Shown here piece after piece: positions 39,973-48,722 of a DNA stretch of 50,826 nt. The notes below the pieces were generated by a model. It did not search any database, was not told the DNA's origin, and saw only the letters and a program-made list of their open reading frames with translations. Position 1 is the stretch's first letter. Each line of letters starts with the position of its first letter. A program made the position numbers and the translations under genes. The stretch comes from Anaerolineae bacterium (GTDB taxonomy: Bacteria > Desulfobacterota > Desulfobacteria > Desulfobacterales > ETH-SRB1), in NCBI GenBank assembly GCA_035529315.1, contig DATKWZ010000012.1, positions 1 through 50,826 on the forward strand, read 5' to 3'.

Positions 39973-41415
39973 ATGGAAAATTCTTATCACGAAAGATCAG
40001 GATTCATAGGTGGTGTGGCCAGGGTGTTGAACTTTGGGGGCAGAGCAATGGTGTCTGCGTATGATGTGACATCCGACGCTCTTAACAAACTTTTCACCGC
40101 GGCAAAAAAATCGACGTTTTTGCCGGAAAAAGTAGCAGGCATGTTTACCTCAGGTCTTGGCATGTCAAGACCGAGTGAAACCAGACGCCTGGAGGATAAG
40201 ATTGAAGAATACGAAAGGAAGATAAAGGCATTGTATCTTGAGATAGGCAAGGAAGGAGCAAATTATTCGGGTGATGAGAGTGCTCTGCAAACAGAGCCGA
40301 TCAAGAAGCTTATCGCTGATGTAAGGGAATATGAGAAAGAGATACAGCGGCTGAAGGACCGTATCGTTGAGGCCAGAGAACAGAAAAAGGCGGAAGCTGT
40401 GAGGGGGAAGAAGCTCAGGAAAGCGGCCGGACTGTCTAAAGAAAGCGATAAGGCGGCGGCGGATGACAGGGTGAACAAGAATGTTGAATCCGCCATAGCA
40501 AGGGCCTTAAGACATGGCGAATTTGAGACGCTCTCAGAGCGGGAAATATTCAACAAGATCGCAAATGACCTCCTTGATGCTGAGATAGATATCAAAATCC
40601 TTGCAGCCGCAGAGCTTGGAAAGATAGCATCTGTTGCCTCTGTTCCCATCCTTATGGAGGCTGTAAAATTTGATAATCCGGAGCTGACTTCCGAAATAAT
40701 AAATTCGCTCATCTCAATAGGTGATGCCCGGGCCATTCCTGTTTTCAAGGGAAATGCTGATCACCAGGACCACAGGATACGCACAGGATGTCTCAGAGGG
40801 CTTTACAAGATGGCAGAGAATGAAGAAGCGATACCAGTGATGACAAAGGCCTTGAGGGATGAAAATCCTGAAGTGAGGAGAACCGCGGCTACTTTTATCG
40901 GCTGGAAAGACTATACGGACGTTGTGCCTTCGCTGGTGCAATGTCTTAGAGACGAAGATTCAAGGGTCAGGAAGGCGACTGTAACGGCTCTTGCCAATAT
41001 CAAGGATATTTCTGCTGTGTTGCCTTTAATCAAGGTGTTGAAGGATAAGGAGCTTGATATCAGAGAGAAAGCATTTGAAGCTATCAAGGTGATCAGCGGT
41101 GAAGATATAACATTTGACATTAATGCATCGGGGAAGGAATTGACCGAGGCGATCAATAATCTCAGGAATTGGTGGCAACAAGAAAGGTTTAACAGGGTTG
41201 ATGTAAGCGAATCCGGGGTTGCCGCAGAGGTTGCCGAATCTGGAGCAGAGGCTGTTGAAGAGGCTGCCGCGTCGGAAGAGTCTGAATTTACAGAGGAGAG
41301 CTTGATGAGGATTACAAAGGCGGAGCTTCTTTCCATCTGTGAAGAACGCGGCATTGAATATAATGAGAAACAAACCAAGGCTGAACTTACCCGGCTTATT
41401 CTTGGGGAGAAATAA
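39973..41415 (+). CDS. HEAT-repeat scaffold protein with SAP/HeH-like end
   Basis: The 480-residue protein has four parts. The first ~65 residues are apolar/amphipathic (FIGGVARVLNFGGRAMVSAY) and might touch membrane. Next comes a coiled coil (~75-150). Residues ~195-400 form HEAT/PBS-lyase-type repeats (for example DENPEVRRTAATFIGWKDY; DEDSRVRKATVTALANIKD). An acidic linker leads to a ~35-residue helix-extended-helix motif (MRITKAELLSICEERG, TKAELTRLIL) like SAP or Rho-N domains. It looks like an adaptor joining several partners; function unknown. A one-base overlap links it to the next gene. Confidence 0.7.
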   Translation: MENSYHERSGFIGGVARVLNFGGRAMVSAYDVTSDALNKLFTAAKKSTFLPEKVAGMFTSGLGMSRPSETRRLEDKIEEYERKIKALYLEIGKEGANYSGDESALQTEPIKKLIADVREYEKEIQRLKDRIVEAREQKKAEAVRGKKLRKAAGLSKESDKAAADDRVNKNVESAIARALRHGEFETLSEREIFNKIANDLLDAEIDIKILAAAELGKIASVASVPILMEAVKFDNPELTSEIINSLISIGDARAIPVFKGNADHQDHRIRTGCLRGLYKMAENEEAIPVMTKALRDENPEVRRTAATFIGWKDYTDVVPSLVQCLRDEDSRVRKATVTALANIKDISAVLPLIKVLKDKELDIREKAFEAIKVISGEDITFDINASGKELTEAINNLRNWWQQERFNRVDVSESGVAAEVAESGAEAVEEAAASEESEFTEESLMRITKAELLSICEERGIEYNEKQTKAELTRLILGEK

Positions 41416-42056
41416 TGAATATTGCTGAAGACGATTACATACAAAGCCCTTCTTCGGGAGTGATGGAAGACAGGTGGATTAAAAAGAAGGAAGCCTTGTT
41501 AAAAAGCCTCTCAAAAGGCGGGGGTGTCTTGAAGATCGACAGAGAAAATCTCACCATGGAAAAGAAAAGGGTAGTTTCCGAGGTTGAGAGGCTTGAAGAA
41601 GAAAACCATTTGATGTCCAGGAGTGTCAGGGATTTCCAACTCCAGCTTTCGGAAAAGAGAAGAAAAAGCCGGATATTGCTTAAGAGGTCGGATGTTCTCA
41701 AGAAGAAACTGGTGAGGTTGTTAGCAAGAGAGCGCGACATTATAAACGAAATACAATTTTATGAGGCAGAAAAAGCTAAACTTTCCGATACACACCTGGA
41801 AGTCTCGGAAAGACTCCGCGCCGAGATCTCCGTCCTTGGCAGTACTGTTAAGGGTATAGATTTTATGAAGGGTGAGATGGAGGTGTTCATAAACAAAATG
41901 GGCATGCTTGAGCGTGAGGTTCCCGTGAAAGCTACCAATGTGGATAATCTCGATGAAAAAATTACCGGGGGCATCAAGGCGCTGAAAGATCTCTACAACA
42001 GGATGCAGGTTGTTGAAAGAAAGGTCAAGACTAATTACTACACAAACAAAAGATAA
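41415..42056 (+). CDS. Coiled-coil protein (Mad type)
   Basis: The 213-residue protein has a short head (PSSGVMEDRWIKKKEALLKS) and then continuous coiled coil (~40-150), a break around GSTVKGIDFMKGEMEVFINK, and a second coil to the end. The start overlaps the previous stop by one base (TAATG), so it is coupled to the HEAT-repeat gene. Confidence 0.7.
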   Translation: MNIAEDDYIQSPSSGVMEDRWIKKKEALLKSLSKGGGVLKIDRENLTMEKKRVVSEVERLEEENHLMSRSVRDFQLQLSEKRRKSRILLKRSDVLKKKLVRLLARERDIINEIQFYEAEKAKLSDTHLEVSERLRAEISVLGSTVKGIDFMKGEMEVFINKMGMLEREVPVKATNVDNLDEKITGGIKALKDLYNRMQVVERKVKTNYYTNKR

Positions 42057-42069
42057 CAATGGGGTGGCC

Positions 42070-42936
42070 ATGACTATTATTGATACATCAAAGCGGAAGC
42101 AAAATCAGGAAATTGGCGAATCCATGGAAATGCCTGTTTGGGGAAATCAGCAGAATGTCGACGAACGTTTGAAGGAGATATTACAGCAACAAGCTACCGG
42201 CCAATCACGGATAGAAAAGGTCCAGGAGACTATTATGCCCAAAATAAAGGAACTCGAGGCCTTAAAACAGGGTGTTTATGCAGTTGACCTGGAAAAGACC
42301 GTAAATGACATGTTTATGGTTATTAAGAACATGGAGGTTCAGCTTCAAAGAGTGCTGAAAATAAACTCGGTTCTCGAAAAAGATCTCAATGAGTCCAAGG
42401 AGATGATGGCTGATTTAAAGAGAGCGAAATCAAAGCTCAAGGAGACCATTGCCCGAATGGCAGAGGAGATGCCATCTAAAAGGGAGTTGCAGATAGAGAC
42501 CGACCAGCTGACAGAGGAAAGAAACGACGTCCAGGCGAGCATCAGCGAGATGAAGTCAAGGACAACAAAGCTCCAGGAAGCTGTTATTGAATACCAAAAA
42601 AGGTGCGGCAGTCTGGAGGAAGAAAAGACGGATCTTATGTCAGAGATAACCTTCCTTGACTCCAGATTGAATAACGCTTTGGAAAAGATTGCCGAGTATG
42701 GAAATGAGATAAATGTGTTAAAAGGTGAAAAGCTGGTTTATGTGGGAAAGACAAAAACCCTTGAGGAAGAGTTGAAGGAAGCGCTGGATGATAAGTACAT
42801 GCTTATGAATGAGCTTAAAAAGTCAAAAACAGTGGTAAACAAGCTTCATTCCGCTTTTTCCGATAAAAAGCTTCAGGCGAAAAAGGCGTTTTATGAAAGT
42901 GGGAGTGAGCGACAATTGAAAGGCAGAGAATTATGA
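42070..42936 (+). CDS. Coiled-coil protein (Mad type)
   Basis: The 288-residue product is read from ATG 42070, preceded by GGGGTGG; a longer in-frame start at 42010 lies inside the previous gene. After a ~40-residue polar head (SMEMPVWGNQQNVDERLKEI) it is coiled coil to the end. The last residues (KKAFYESGSERQLKGREL) are basic. It overlaps the next gene by 4 bases. Confidence 0.7.
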   Translation: MTIIDTSKRKQNQEIGESMEMPVWGNQQNVDERLKEILQQQATGQSRIEKVQETIMPKIKELEALKQGVYAVDLEKTVNDMFMVIKNMEVQLQRVLKINSVLEKDLNESKEMMADLKRAKSKLKETIARMAEEMPSKRELQIETDQLTEERNDVQASISEMKSRTTKLQEAVIEYQKRCGSLEEEKTDLMSEITFLDSRLNNALEKIAEYGNEINVLKGEKLVYVGKTKTLEEELKEALDDKYMLMNELKKSKTVVNKLHSAFSDKKLQAKKAFYESGSERQLKGREL

Positions 42937-43517
42937 TGGAAGACATTAAGGGAGCACAAGATCCCGAAGATGCAGCCATGGGCGAAGAAGAATACGAGAA
43001 AATTGTAGACGAACTCAGGGGATTTAATGAGTTTCAGAATACAAAGACATTTTTAGAAGCGGAAAACAGCAGGCTTAAGAATGAGATAGATGCCATGACC
43101 GCTGAGCTTGAAGGAATAAGTATAGCCATGTCTTCAGTTGAGGCGTACATGGTATCATATGGTAGCAGAACAAGAAAGTGTGTCGAAAACATAGAAAAAA
43201 CAGGGCCCAAAAGAGATGTGTTAACTGCGGAAATTAGCGATCTGCGCCTCAAAGTAAAGGCTGCAACAAAGGATGTGGAATCAACCTTGAATCTCACAAA
43301 CATGTTAAAAGATGAGCTGAATCAAATAGAGGCGGAAAAGAAAATCGTCGCCAAACGACTTGATGATATCAACATCGGACTCCAGCAAATTTCCAGTGAT
43401 AAAGATGTCAAGTTCCCACATCTGAAGAGGTATGATGGAATGTTCAAGCAAATACATAATGTTTTTATGGAGACTCAAAACAGGATGGAAGTTTCCCTGA
43501 TGCTTAAAGGCAGATAA
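42933..43517 (+). CDS. Coiled-coil protein (Mad type)
   Basis: The 194-residue protein has an acidic head (GAQDPEDAAMGEEEYEKIVD) and then two coiled-coil stretches (~35-70 and ~95-150), followed by KFPHLKRYDGMFKQIHNVFM. It starts with ATGATG overlapping the previous TGA. It is the last coiled-coil gene before the second actin gene, from which it is separated by 55 bases containing a TAACCC-AG-GGGTTA palindrome. Confidence 0.7.
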   Translation: MMEDIKGAQDPEDAAMGEEEYEKIVDELRGFNEFQNTKTFLEAENSRLKNEIDAMTAELEGISIAMSSVEAYMVSYGSRTRKCVENIEKTGPKRDVLTAEISDLRLKVKAATKDVESTLNLTNMLKDELNQIEAEKKIVAKRLDDINIGLQQISSDKDVKFPHLKRYDGMFKQIHNVFMETQNRMEVSLMLKGR

Positions 43518-43572
43518 ACCCGTAACCCAGGGGTTAACGAGACATACACAAAGAACCGGGAGGTAGAGAAAA

Positions 43573-44760
43573 ATGGCAGATGAAAAAGAATTTTTAAGCG
43601 AACAAAAAGAGCGTTTCGAGGCATTTAAGAGCCAGACCCTTGGCGGATATGCCCAGCCAATCGGGGAAAGTGACAAAAAGGCTGACGAGCGGATTGAAAA
43701 AGCAGAGGGGGCTTCGCTCAAGCCGGTGATCGCCAGCGAAAGAGAGATTGGGGAAGATGCGGAAAGCCCGGATGGGCCGGTAGGTCTGGATATAGGGACC
43801 AGCCATATCGTAGCAGCCCAAGAGAAGTTTAAGCACATTCATGTGGTTAAACAGTTGAACGCATTTTTTACGGTTCCCAAATCAAAATTTTCCAGGAGTA
43901 TTCTTAACAAAAATCAGGTCATGTATTATGAACGAGGGGACTTGTTTTACGTCATCGGCTATTCCGCCGAAAGTTTTGCAAACATGTTTAATATGAATAG
44001 CAGGCAGCCCGTAAAAGAAGGGTTTTTGAGTTCACATGAAGAAGAGGGCATGAGCGTTATCAAGGCCATAGTGGGCACACTTATTAAAAAACCCAGGAAT
44101 TTCGGTGAGACACTATGTTTTGCCATTCCTGGCGAACCCATTGATGGAGGAGGCTCTGTGGTGTATCATGAGTCGGTAATCAAAAGGTTTCTTGGCAGCA
44201 TGGGATATTCCCCTGTCTCCATAAACGAAGGAATGGCTATAGTAGTGTCCGAGCTTGCAAGCGATGACTATACAGGCATAGGAATAAGCATGGGCGGAGG
44301 AATGTGCAATGTCTGTCTCTCGTACCTCTCTTTTCCTGTAATTACCTATAGCATTAAGAAGGCAGGCGATTATATAGATTCAATGGTTGAAGCATCTGTG
44401 GGAGTACCTGCCACAAAGATAAAGGTTATAAAAGAGGAGGGGTTGGATCTCTCAAAGGAACCGACAGACAGGATAACGACAGCGCTGCATATCTTTTATG
44501 ATGAACTCATTTTTAGCCTGCTTGACAGCCTCCAGCGGGTGCTTACTTCGACAGACAAGGTGCCAAAGATCTCAAGCCCCATCCCGATCGTTTTGAGCGG
44601 GGGCACGGCCATGCCGAAGGGATGCAAGGAGAAGTTTGAAAAGGTTCTCAATAGTATTCAATTACCCATTGAAATTTCCGGCGTCCGCCTTGCTGAAGAC
44701 CCTCTTAACACAACTGCCAAGGGTGCGTTGATAATGGCGATGACAGAGGCGAAAAGCTGA
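43573..44760 (+). CDS. mad28: Mad28-type divergent actin-like protein
   Basis: The 395-residue protein is an actin-fold protein with a ~68-residue charged N-terminal extension. Phosphate-1 is kept (GLDIGTSHIVAA, 71-82) and the adenosine region reads IVLSGGTAMPKG (~345). Phosphate-2 reads GIGISMGGGMCNV (236-248), where actins such as MamK have IIDIGAGT; the conserved Asp is Ser and the Thr is Met. ATP hydrolysis may be weak or changed. Deltaproteobacterial clusters carry a second actin named Mad28 near mamK; the context fits. It is followed directly by the receiver-like gene. Confidence 0.75.
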   Translation: MADEKEFLSEQKERFEAFKSQTLGGYAQPIGESDKKADERIEKAEGASLKPVIASEREIGEDAESPDGPVGLDIGTSHIVAAQEKFKHIHVVKQLNAFFTVPKSKFSRSILNKNQVMYYERGDLFYVIGYSAESFANMFNMNSRQPVKEGFLSSHEEEGMSVIKAIVGTLIKKPRNFGETLCFAIPGEPIDGGGSVVYHESVIKRFLGSMGYSPVSINEGMAIVVSELASDDYTGIGISMGGGMCNVCLSYLSFPVITYSIKKAGDYIDSMVEASVGVPATKIKVIKEEGLDLSKEPTDRITTALHIFYDELIFSLLDSLQRVLTSTDKVPKISSPIPIVLSGGTAMPKGCKEKFEKVLNSIQLPIEISGVRLAEDPLNTTAKGALIMAMTEAKS

Positions 44761-45189
44761 ATGCCGGCTCCGATAATTATTTTTTCAACAGATAGACTCA
44801 GGGGCGGAATAACACAGAAGGTGTTGAAACGAACCGGTTTTGAATCTCTGGTGGTTAACAGAGTTCTGGATGCCGGAGATGTTATAGCCGATAATTTCCC
44901 CACGGTTGTGATTTTTGACGCAAAAGGCGTTTTTCCGGACGAGTTGAATTCGTTGAGAAATTTGTGCCGAACTCTTCAGAATACCGCTGTAATTGTCATT
45001 GGAGATCGGTCAATTGTGGATACATTCGAGGGAGAGGCTGTTCAAAACGGCTGTTGTCTCGCTGATCCCTTTGATCCCGAGCTTATTGCTTCAAAGGTCA
45101 AGCAGATTCTTTCTTTAAAAGCAAAGGGAAAACATTTACAGGGACATGGACTTGAATCCGACTTGAAACAGTTTTTGAAATTGGATTGA
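44761..45189 (+). CDS. Degenerate receiver-like protein
   Basis: The 142-residue protein follows the beta-alpha course of CheY-like receivers: PAPIIIFSTDRLRGG, VVIFDAKGVFPDELNSLR, TAVIVIGDRS and GCCLADPFDPELIASKVKQIL. The phospho-acceptor-like Asp is present in FDAKG, but the acidic pair of strand 1 (normally DD) reads STD, and the Lys of strand 5 is not evident (ADPFDP). Phosphorylation is therefore doubtful. The ATG immediately follows the stop of the actin gene, so the two are probably made together. The role may be to bind the actin filament (inference). Confidence 0.6.
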   Translation: MPAPIIIFSTDRLRGGITQKVLKRTGFESLVVNRVLDAGDVIADNFPTVVIFDAKGVFPDELNSLRNLCRTLQNTAVIVIGDRSIVDTFEGEAVQNGCCLADPFDPELIASKVKQILSLKAKGKHLQGHGLESDLKQFLKLD

Positions 45190-45312
45190 CCCATCAAATT
45201 TGACTTTGATGTTCCCCTAACCCGGATTATTCACTAAATTTCAGAGATCATAACAAATGACTCTTATAGGCCGTAACTGCCTGAATCTGACAGGCATACA
45301 GGAGGAGTTGCT

Positions 45313-46674
45313 ATAGTTACATTAGCAAAATGGATATGGGACCCGGTACTTTGCCTTGTTTATCTGGAATTGGGCATAGTTTTTTTATACCTTACCCGTG
45401 GTATTGCCTGGAAAAAAGGGATACCCGTATTTTTAAAAATCATTCGAAGCGACCGGTCAAAATCCAGCGACAGACTTGTTTCGCACAAAAAGGCATTTTT
45501 TTCCGCCGTAGCCGCGACAGTAGGGATCGGCAATATCGCCGGAGTTGGAACCGCAATCCACCTTGGGGGGCCGGGCGCTTTGTTCTGGATGTGGGTGTCT
45601 GCTCTTTTCGGCATGTTTTTCAGAATGGCCTCTACCTATATGGCAATCAAAATGCGGCCTGCTGATGAAAACTCTTTATCCTTTGCCACACCAATGGTCT
45701 ATCTTGAAAAATATATGACAGGAAAATGGGCTTTTATCTCTAAACTGGTAGCGTGTCTTCTATTAATTCAGGGAGTAGTCCTTTACAATTTGGTACAGGC
45801 TAACTCCCTGGCCCAGGCAGTACACAACAGGTTCGACGTTCCCAATCTGTTGATCGCGTTTTTAATGACCCTTTGTGTCGGCATGGTCATCCTGGGTGGT
45901 TTAAAGAAAATTGTCAATTGTTGCTCGGCAATAGCTCCTGCTGTAATTGCCATCTATGTTGTTACCGGACTTCTGGTGCTCCTGTTTCATCCTGCTCAGA
46001 CAATAAAAGCACTTGGCCAGGTTTTTTCTTGTGCCTTCATGCCCTATTCCATTGCCGGAGGGGTTGCTGGTTATGCTGTTCTTCAAGCAATGCAGTTTGG
46101 TATTTCCCGCGGAGTGTTTTCACATATGTCAGGTATGGGTACGAGTACCTTTTTACAGGGAGCAAATAAAGAGGCCCCTGCAATGGGGGCATTTATGTCG
46201 GCAATTACCCCTGTTGTTGATACGGTAATAATATGCAGTATTACCGGCCTGGTGATTCTTTCTACTTCTAATTGGCAGTATCAAACCGGAGCACATCTCA
46301 CAGCAGCCTCCTTTGAGGCAGGTCTCGGCTTTCTCGGCCAGATAGTTGTCGTTGTAAGTCTTATTGTTTTTGCTCTTACAACGATTGCCGCATTTGCTCA
46401 TATCTCGGAAAGATGTTTTAAATATCTCGGAGGTACAAATTCCTTTTATTATCGAATCGTCTTTCTTGTTGTAACCTTTCTTGGCCCTTTTCTCAATTTA
46501 CGGTTTGTATGGTCTCTCAGCGACATTATTATAGCGATGATTATTGTTTTTCACCTGCTTCCTCTTCTGTATATCACTCTTAAAAACCGTAAAGAAATGT
46601 GCAAAGATCTGCAGGCGCTCGCAGAGGAAAGTATTGATATAAAACGTCATCGAAAACCATCAAATACCTGTTGA
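45313..46674 (+). CDS. AGCS-family sodium/amino-acid symporter, unusual start
   Basis: The protein has about 453 residues and ~11 helices, with alanine:cation symporter signatures (ATVGIGNIAGVGTAIHLGGP; GMFFRMASTYMAIKMR; FSHMSGMGTSTFLQGANK). It takes up alanine or glycine with sodium. The N-terminal helix (WIWDPVLCLVYLELGIVFLY) is normal for the family but lies upstream of the first standard start codon in frame (TTG 45370). A perfect GGAGGA box sits six bases before ATA 45313, the likely start. Either AUA is used or the base is a sequence error. It is not part of the magnetosome set. Confidence 0.75.
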   Translation: MVTLAKWIWDPVLCLVYLELGIVFLYLTRGIAWKKGIPVFLKIIRSDRSKSSDRLVSHKKAFFSAVAATVGIGNIAGVGTAIHLGGPGALFWMWVSALFGMFFRMASTYMAIKMRPADENSLSFATPMVYLEKYMTGKWAFISKLVACLLLIQGVVLYNLVQANSLAQAVHNRFDVPNLLIAFLMTLCVGMVILGGLKKIVNCCSAIAPAVIAIYVVTGLLVLLFHPAQTIKALGQVFSCAFMPYSIAGGVAGYAVLQAMQFGISRGVFSHMSGMGTSTFLQGANKEAPAMGAFMSAITPVVDTVIICSITGLVILSTSNWQYQTGAHLTAASFEAGLGFLGQIVVVVSLIVFALTTIAAFAHISERCFKYLGGTNSFYYRIVFLVVTFLGPFLNLRFVWSLSDIIIAMIIVFHLLPLLYITLKNRKEMCKDLQALAEESIDIKRHRKPSNTC

Positions 46675-46690
46675 AACAATAAGCGCTAAA

Positions 46691-48004
46691 ATGGCATATT
46701 ATTACTATTATCGCAAAGAAGGTCTTGCTTCCTTAAATTCAGGAAGATATGGAGAAGCAATAGAGTCCTTTTCCAAGGCAATAATCATAGATCCGGACGA
46801 TGATTATCTTTATTTCTGCCGGGGAAGGACCTATAAGGAATCCCTGAAATATAAAAAAGCAATTTCCGATTATAACAAGGCAATAGAACTGAATCCTGAT
46901 GTTGTCGAATATTATAGTTGGAGAGGAGAAGCTTACCGGGCATTAAAGGAGTTTGAAAAAGCAATTGAAGACTATAACAAGGCAATTAAATTAAACCCCG
47001 AAGATGCCAATTCTTATTATTGCAGAGGTCTTTTATGTTACGAGATGGGAAGATGCGACCTCGCGATAATGGATTATCAAAAAGTCATCGAACTCGATCC
47101 CGGCAGGAAAGATGTTCACGATATCATCGCGTGCTTTAAGAAAAAACTACATAATGAGTCTTTTGATGTAAATATAAGTAAAGCAGGCTCACAGTTTTTA
47201 GATTTGAATGAGCAGATAGATATTCTGAACAATCTGACCGGATTACAAAGAGTAAAAAAGGAAGTAAACACACTTGTCAACCTTGTTATGGCAAATAAAG
47301 AACGTAAAAAACGTGGACTTCCGGTTGCTCCCATGTCTTTGCATCTTGTTTTCACCGGCAATCCCGGAACAGGCAAGACAATTATAGCCAGATCGCTTGC
47401 CGGAATCTTCAGGGCACTGGGTTTGCTTTCAAAAGGGCACCTGGTGGAAGTAGATCGTTCCGGGCTTGTGGCGGGTTATATGGGACAAACAGCGCTTAAG
47501 GTAAGGGATGTTGTTGATCAATCATTAGGTGGCGTATTGTTTATTGATGAAGCCTATTCCCTGGTGTCAGGTGGGGATGACTCGGATTTTGGCAGGGAGG
47601 CGATTGATACATTGCTGAAAGTAATGGAAGACCATCGAGATAATCTCATTGTTATTGTTGCCGGTTATCCTGACAAGATGATGAAATTCCTGGGGGTGAA
47701 TCCAGGGTTAAAATCGCGCTTCAACAAGTTTATTCGCTTCGATGATTACAACTCTCTCGAGCTGTTTGAGATTATGAAACTCATGTGCGGCAATGCAGGA
47801 TACAAAATCACCCCCAAAGCCATGGTTTATTTAAAGCTATTCTTCAGAGAAGTATCGGGACCGGGGGATAAAAAATTCGGCAACGCAAGGGGCGTCAGAA
47901 ATATTTTTGAAAAAGCGGTGGCAAATCAGGCAAATCGTGTTGTCTCACTTTCAGAATGTACGGATGAAGATTTAATGACCCTTGATGATATCGATTTTCT
48001 TTGA
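46691..48004 (+). CDS. TPR-AAA+ protein (SpoVK/CbbX-like)
   Basis: The 437-residue protein has about four TPR units (~1-145; for example YKKAISDYNKAIELNPD and EKAIEDYNKAIKLNPED) and a AAA+ ATPase (~180-430) of the SpoVK/CbbX group. Walker A is GNPGTGKT, Walker B is LFIDEAYSL, and a pore-loop candidate is GYMGQ. Such ATPases remodel protein complexes; the TPR part would choose the partner. It starts 16 bases after the symporter gene. Role here unknown. Confidence 0.82.
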   Translation: MAYYYYYRKEGLASLNSGRYGEAIESFSKAIIIDPDDDYLYFCRGRTYKESLKYKKAISDYNKAIELNPDVVEYYSWRGEAYRALKEFEKAIEDYNKAIKLNPEDANSYYCRGLLCYEMGRCDLAIMDYQKVIELDPGRKDVHDIIACFKKKLHNESFDVNISKAGSQFLDLNEQIDILNNLTGLQRVKKEVNTLVNLVMANKERKKRGLPVAPMSLHLVFTGNPGTGKTIIARSLAGIFRALGLLSKGHLVEVDRSGLVAGYMGQTALKVRDVVDQSLGGVLFIDEAYSLVSGGDDSDFGREAIDTLLKVMEDHRDNLIVIVAGYPDKMMKFLGVNPGLKSRFNKFIRFDDYNSLELFEIMKLMCGNAGYKITPKAMVYLKLFFREVSGPGDKKFGNARGVRNIFEKAVANQANRVVSLSECTDEDLMTLDDIDFL

Positions 48005-48054
48005 TAAGGTTTGTCGTTTTGAGGAGATGAAGATAAAGCGCTCAAAATAAGCGC

Positions 48055-48097
48055 GCCTAACCCAAGGGCGCAAGGAACAGACCTGTCCGGGTTAGGC
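48055..48097. terminator. Inverted repeat GCCTAACCC / GGGTTAGGC
   Basis: Nine-base perfect arms lie 25 bases apart in the gap after the AAA gene. No T-run follows. It may end transcription or bind a protein; it resembles the palindrome at 24854-24870. Confidence 0.35.
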
Positions 48098-48110
48098 AAG
48101 AGAGGTTTGC

Positions 48111-48722
48111 ATGGAATTCCGTCTGGAAAATGAGATCCCTGTGTCGGCACAAGAATTGTGGCATGCTTTATATACCCCCGAGTTCGATAGCTTTGTGGCC
48201 AGAGAATGCGAACTTTATCCCCATGTACAGATCAAAAGACAGTCCTCGAGTTGTTTGATACGCAGGCAGGTGAGAATCAGACTTGCCTGCGTGGATATGC
48301 CTGATATTGTCCGTAGTGCTGTAAAAAAGGTGTTTGTGGGGGATGAAATAATCTACGAAGAAATACAGAAGAAAAACTCGAATCGTTTTGAAATGCGCTG
48401 GAGAATTCATCCTCCGGTGTTCAAAGAAAAATTTCACGCTTCAGGAGTATTGCGACTCGCATCCATTGATGGAAGCCGGTGTCTCCGAATTATGGAAGGG
48501 AGGATACATGTTGGGCTGTTCGGAGTGGGTGGCTTACTGGAACGGATAACTGCGGAGCAAGTAAAAAGGACAAGCGATCAATTCTGCCAAGTGGTGGCCA
48601 AATGGAACCCTGAGAATGCCGAATGTGGTGGCAGAGATAGACCAAAACAGGTGGCTGGATTATTCCGGAGTTGCAGGCCGAATTCAACGAAAGAGTCATA
48701 CAACAGTGGGGTGAATACATGA
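48111..48722 (+). CDS. SRPBCC-superfamily protein (DUF2505-like)
   Basis: The 203-residue protein begins MEFRLENEIPVSAQELWHAL, a start typical of the START/SRPBCC ligand-binding fold, and continues with alternating strands (RWRIHPPVFKEKFHASGVLR; GRIHVGLFGVGGLLERI) and a C-terminal helix. DUF2505 is the closest group by pattern. It probably binds a small hydrophobic ligand. The last ~45 residues are extra and disordered. It overlaps the next gene by 4 bases (ATGA). Confidence 0.6.
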   Translation: MEFRLENEIPVSAQELWHALYTPEFDSFVARECELYPHVQIKRQSSSCLIRRQVRIRLACVDMPDIVRSAVKKVFVGDEIIYEEIQKKNSNRFEMRWRIHPPVFKEKFHASGVLRLASIDGSRCLRIMEGRIHVGLFGVGGLLERITAEQVKRTSDQFCQVVAKWNPENAECGGRDRPKQVAGLFRSCRPNSTKESYNSGVNT

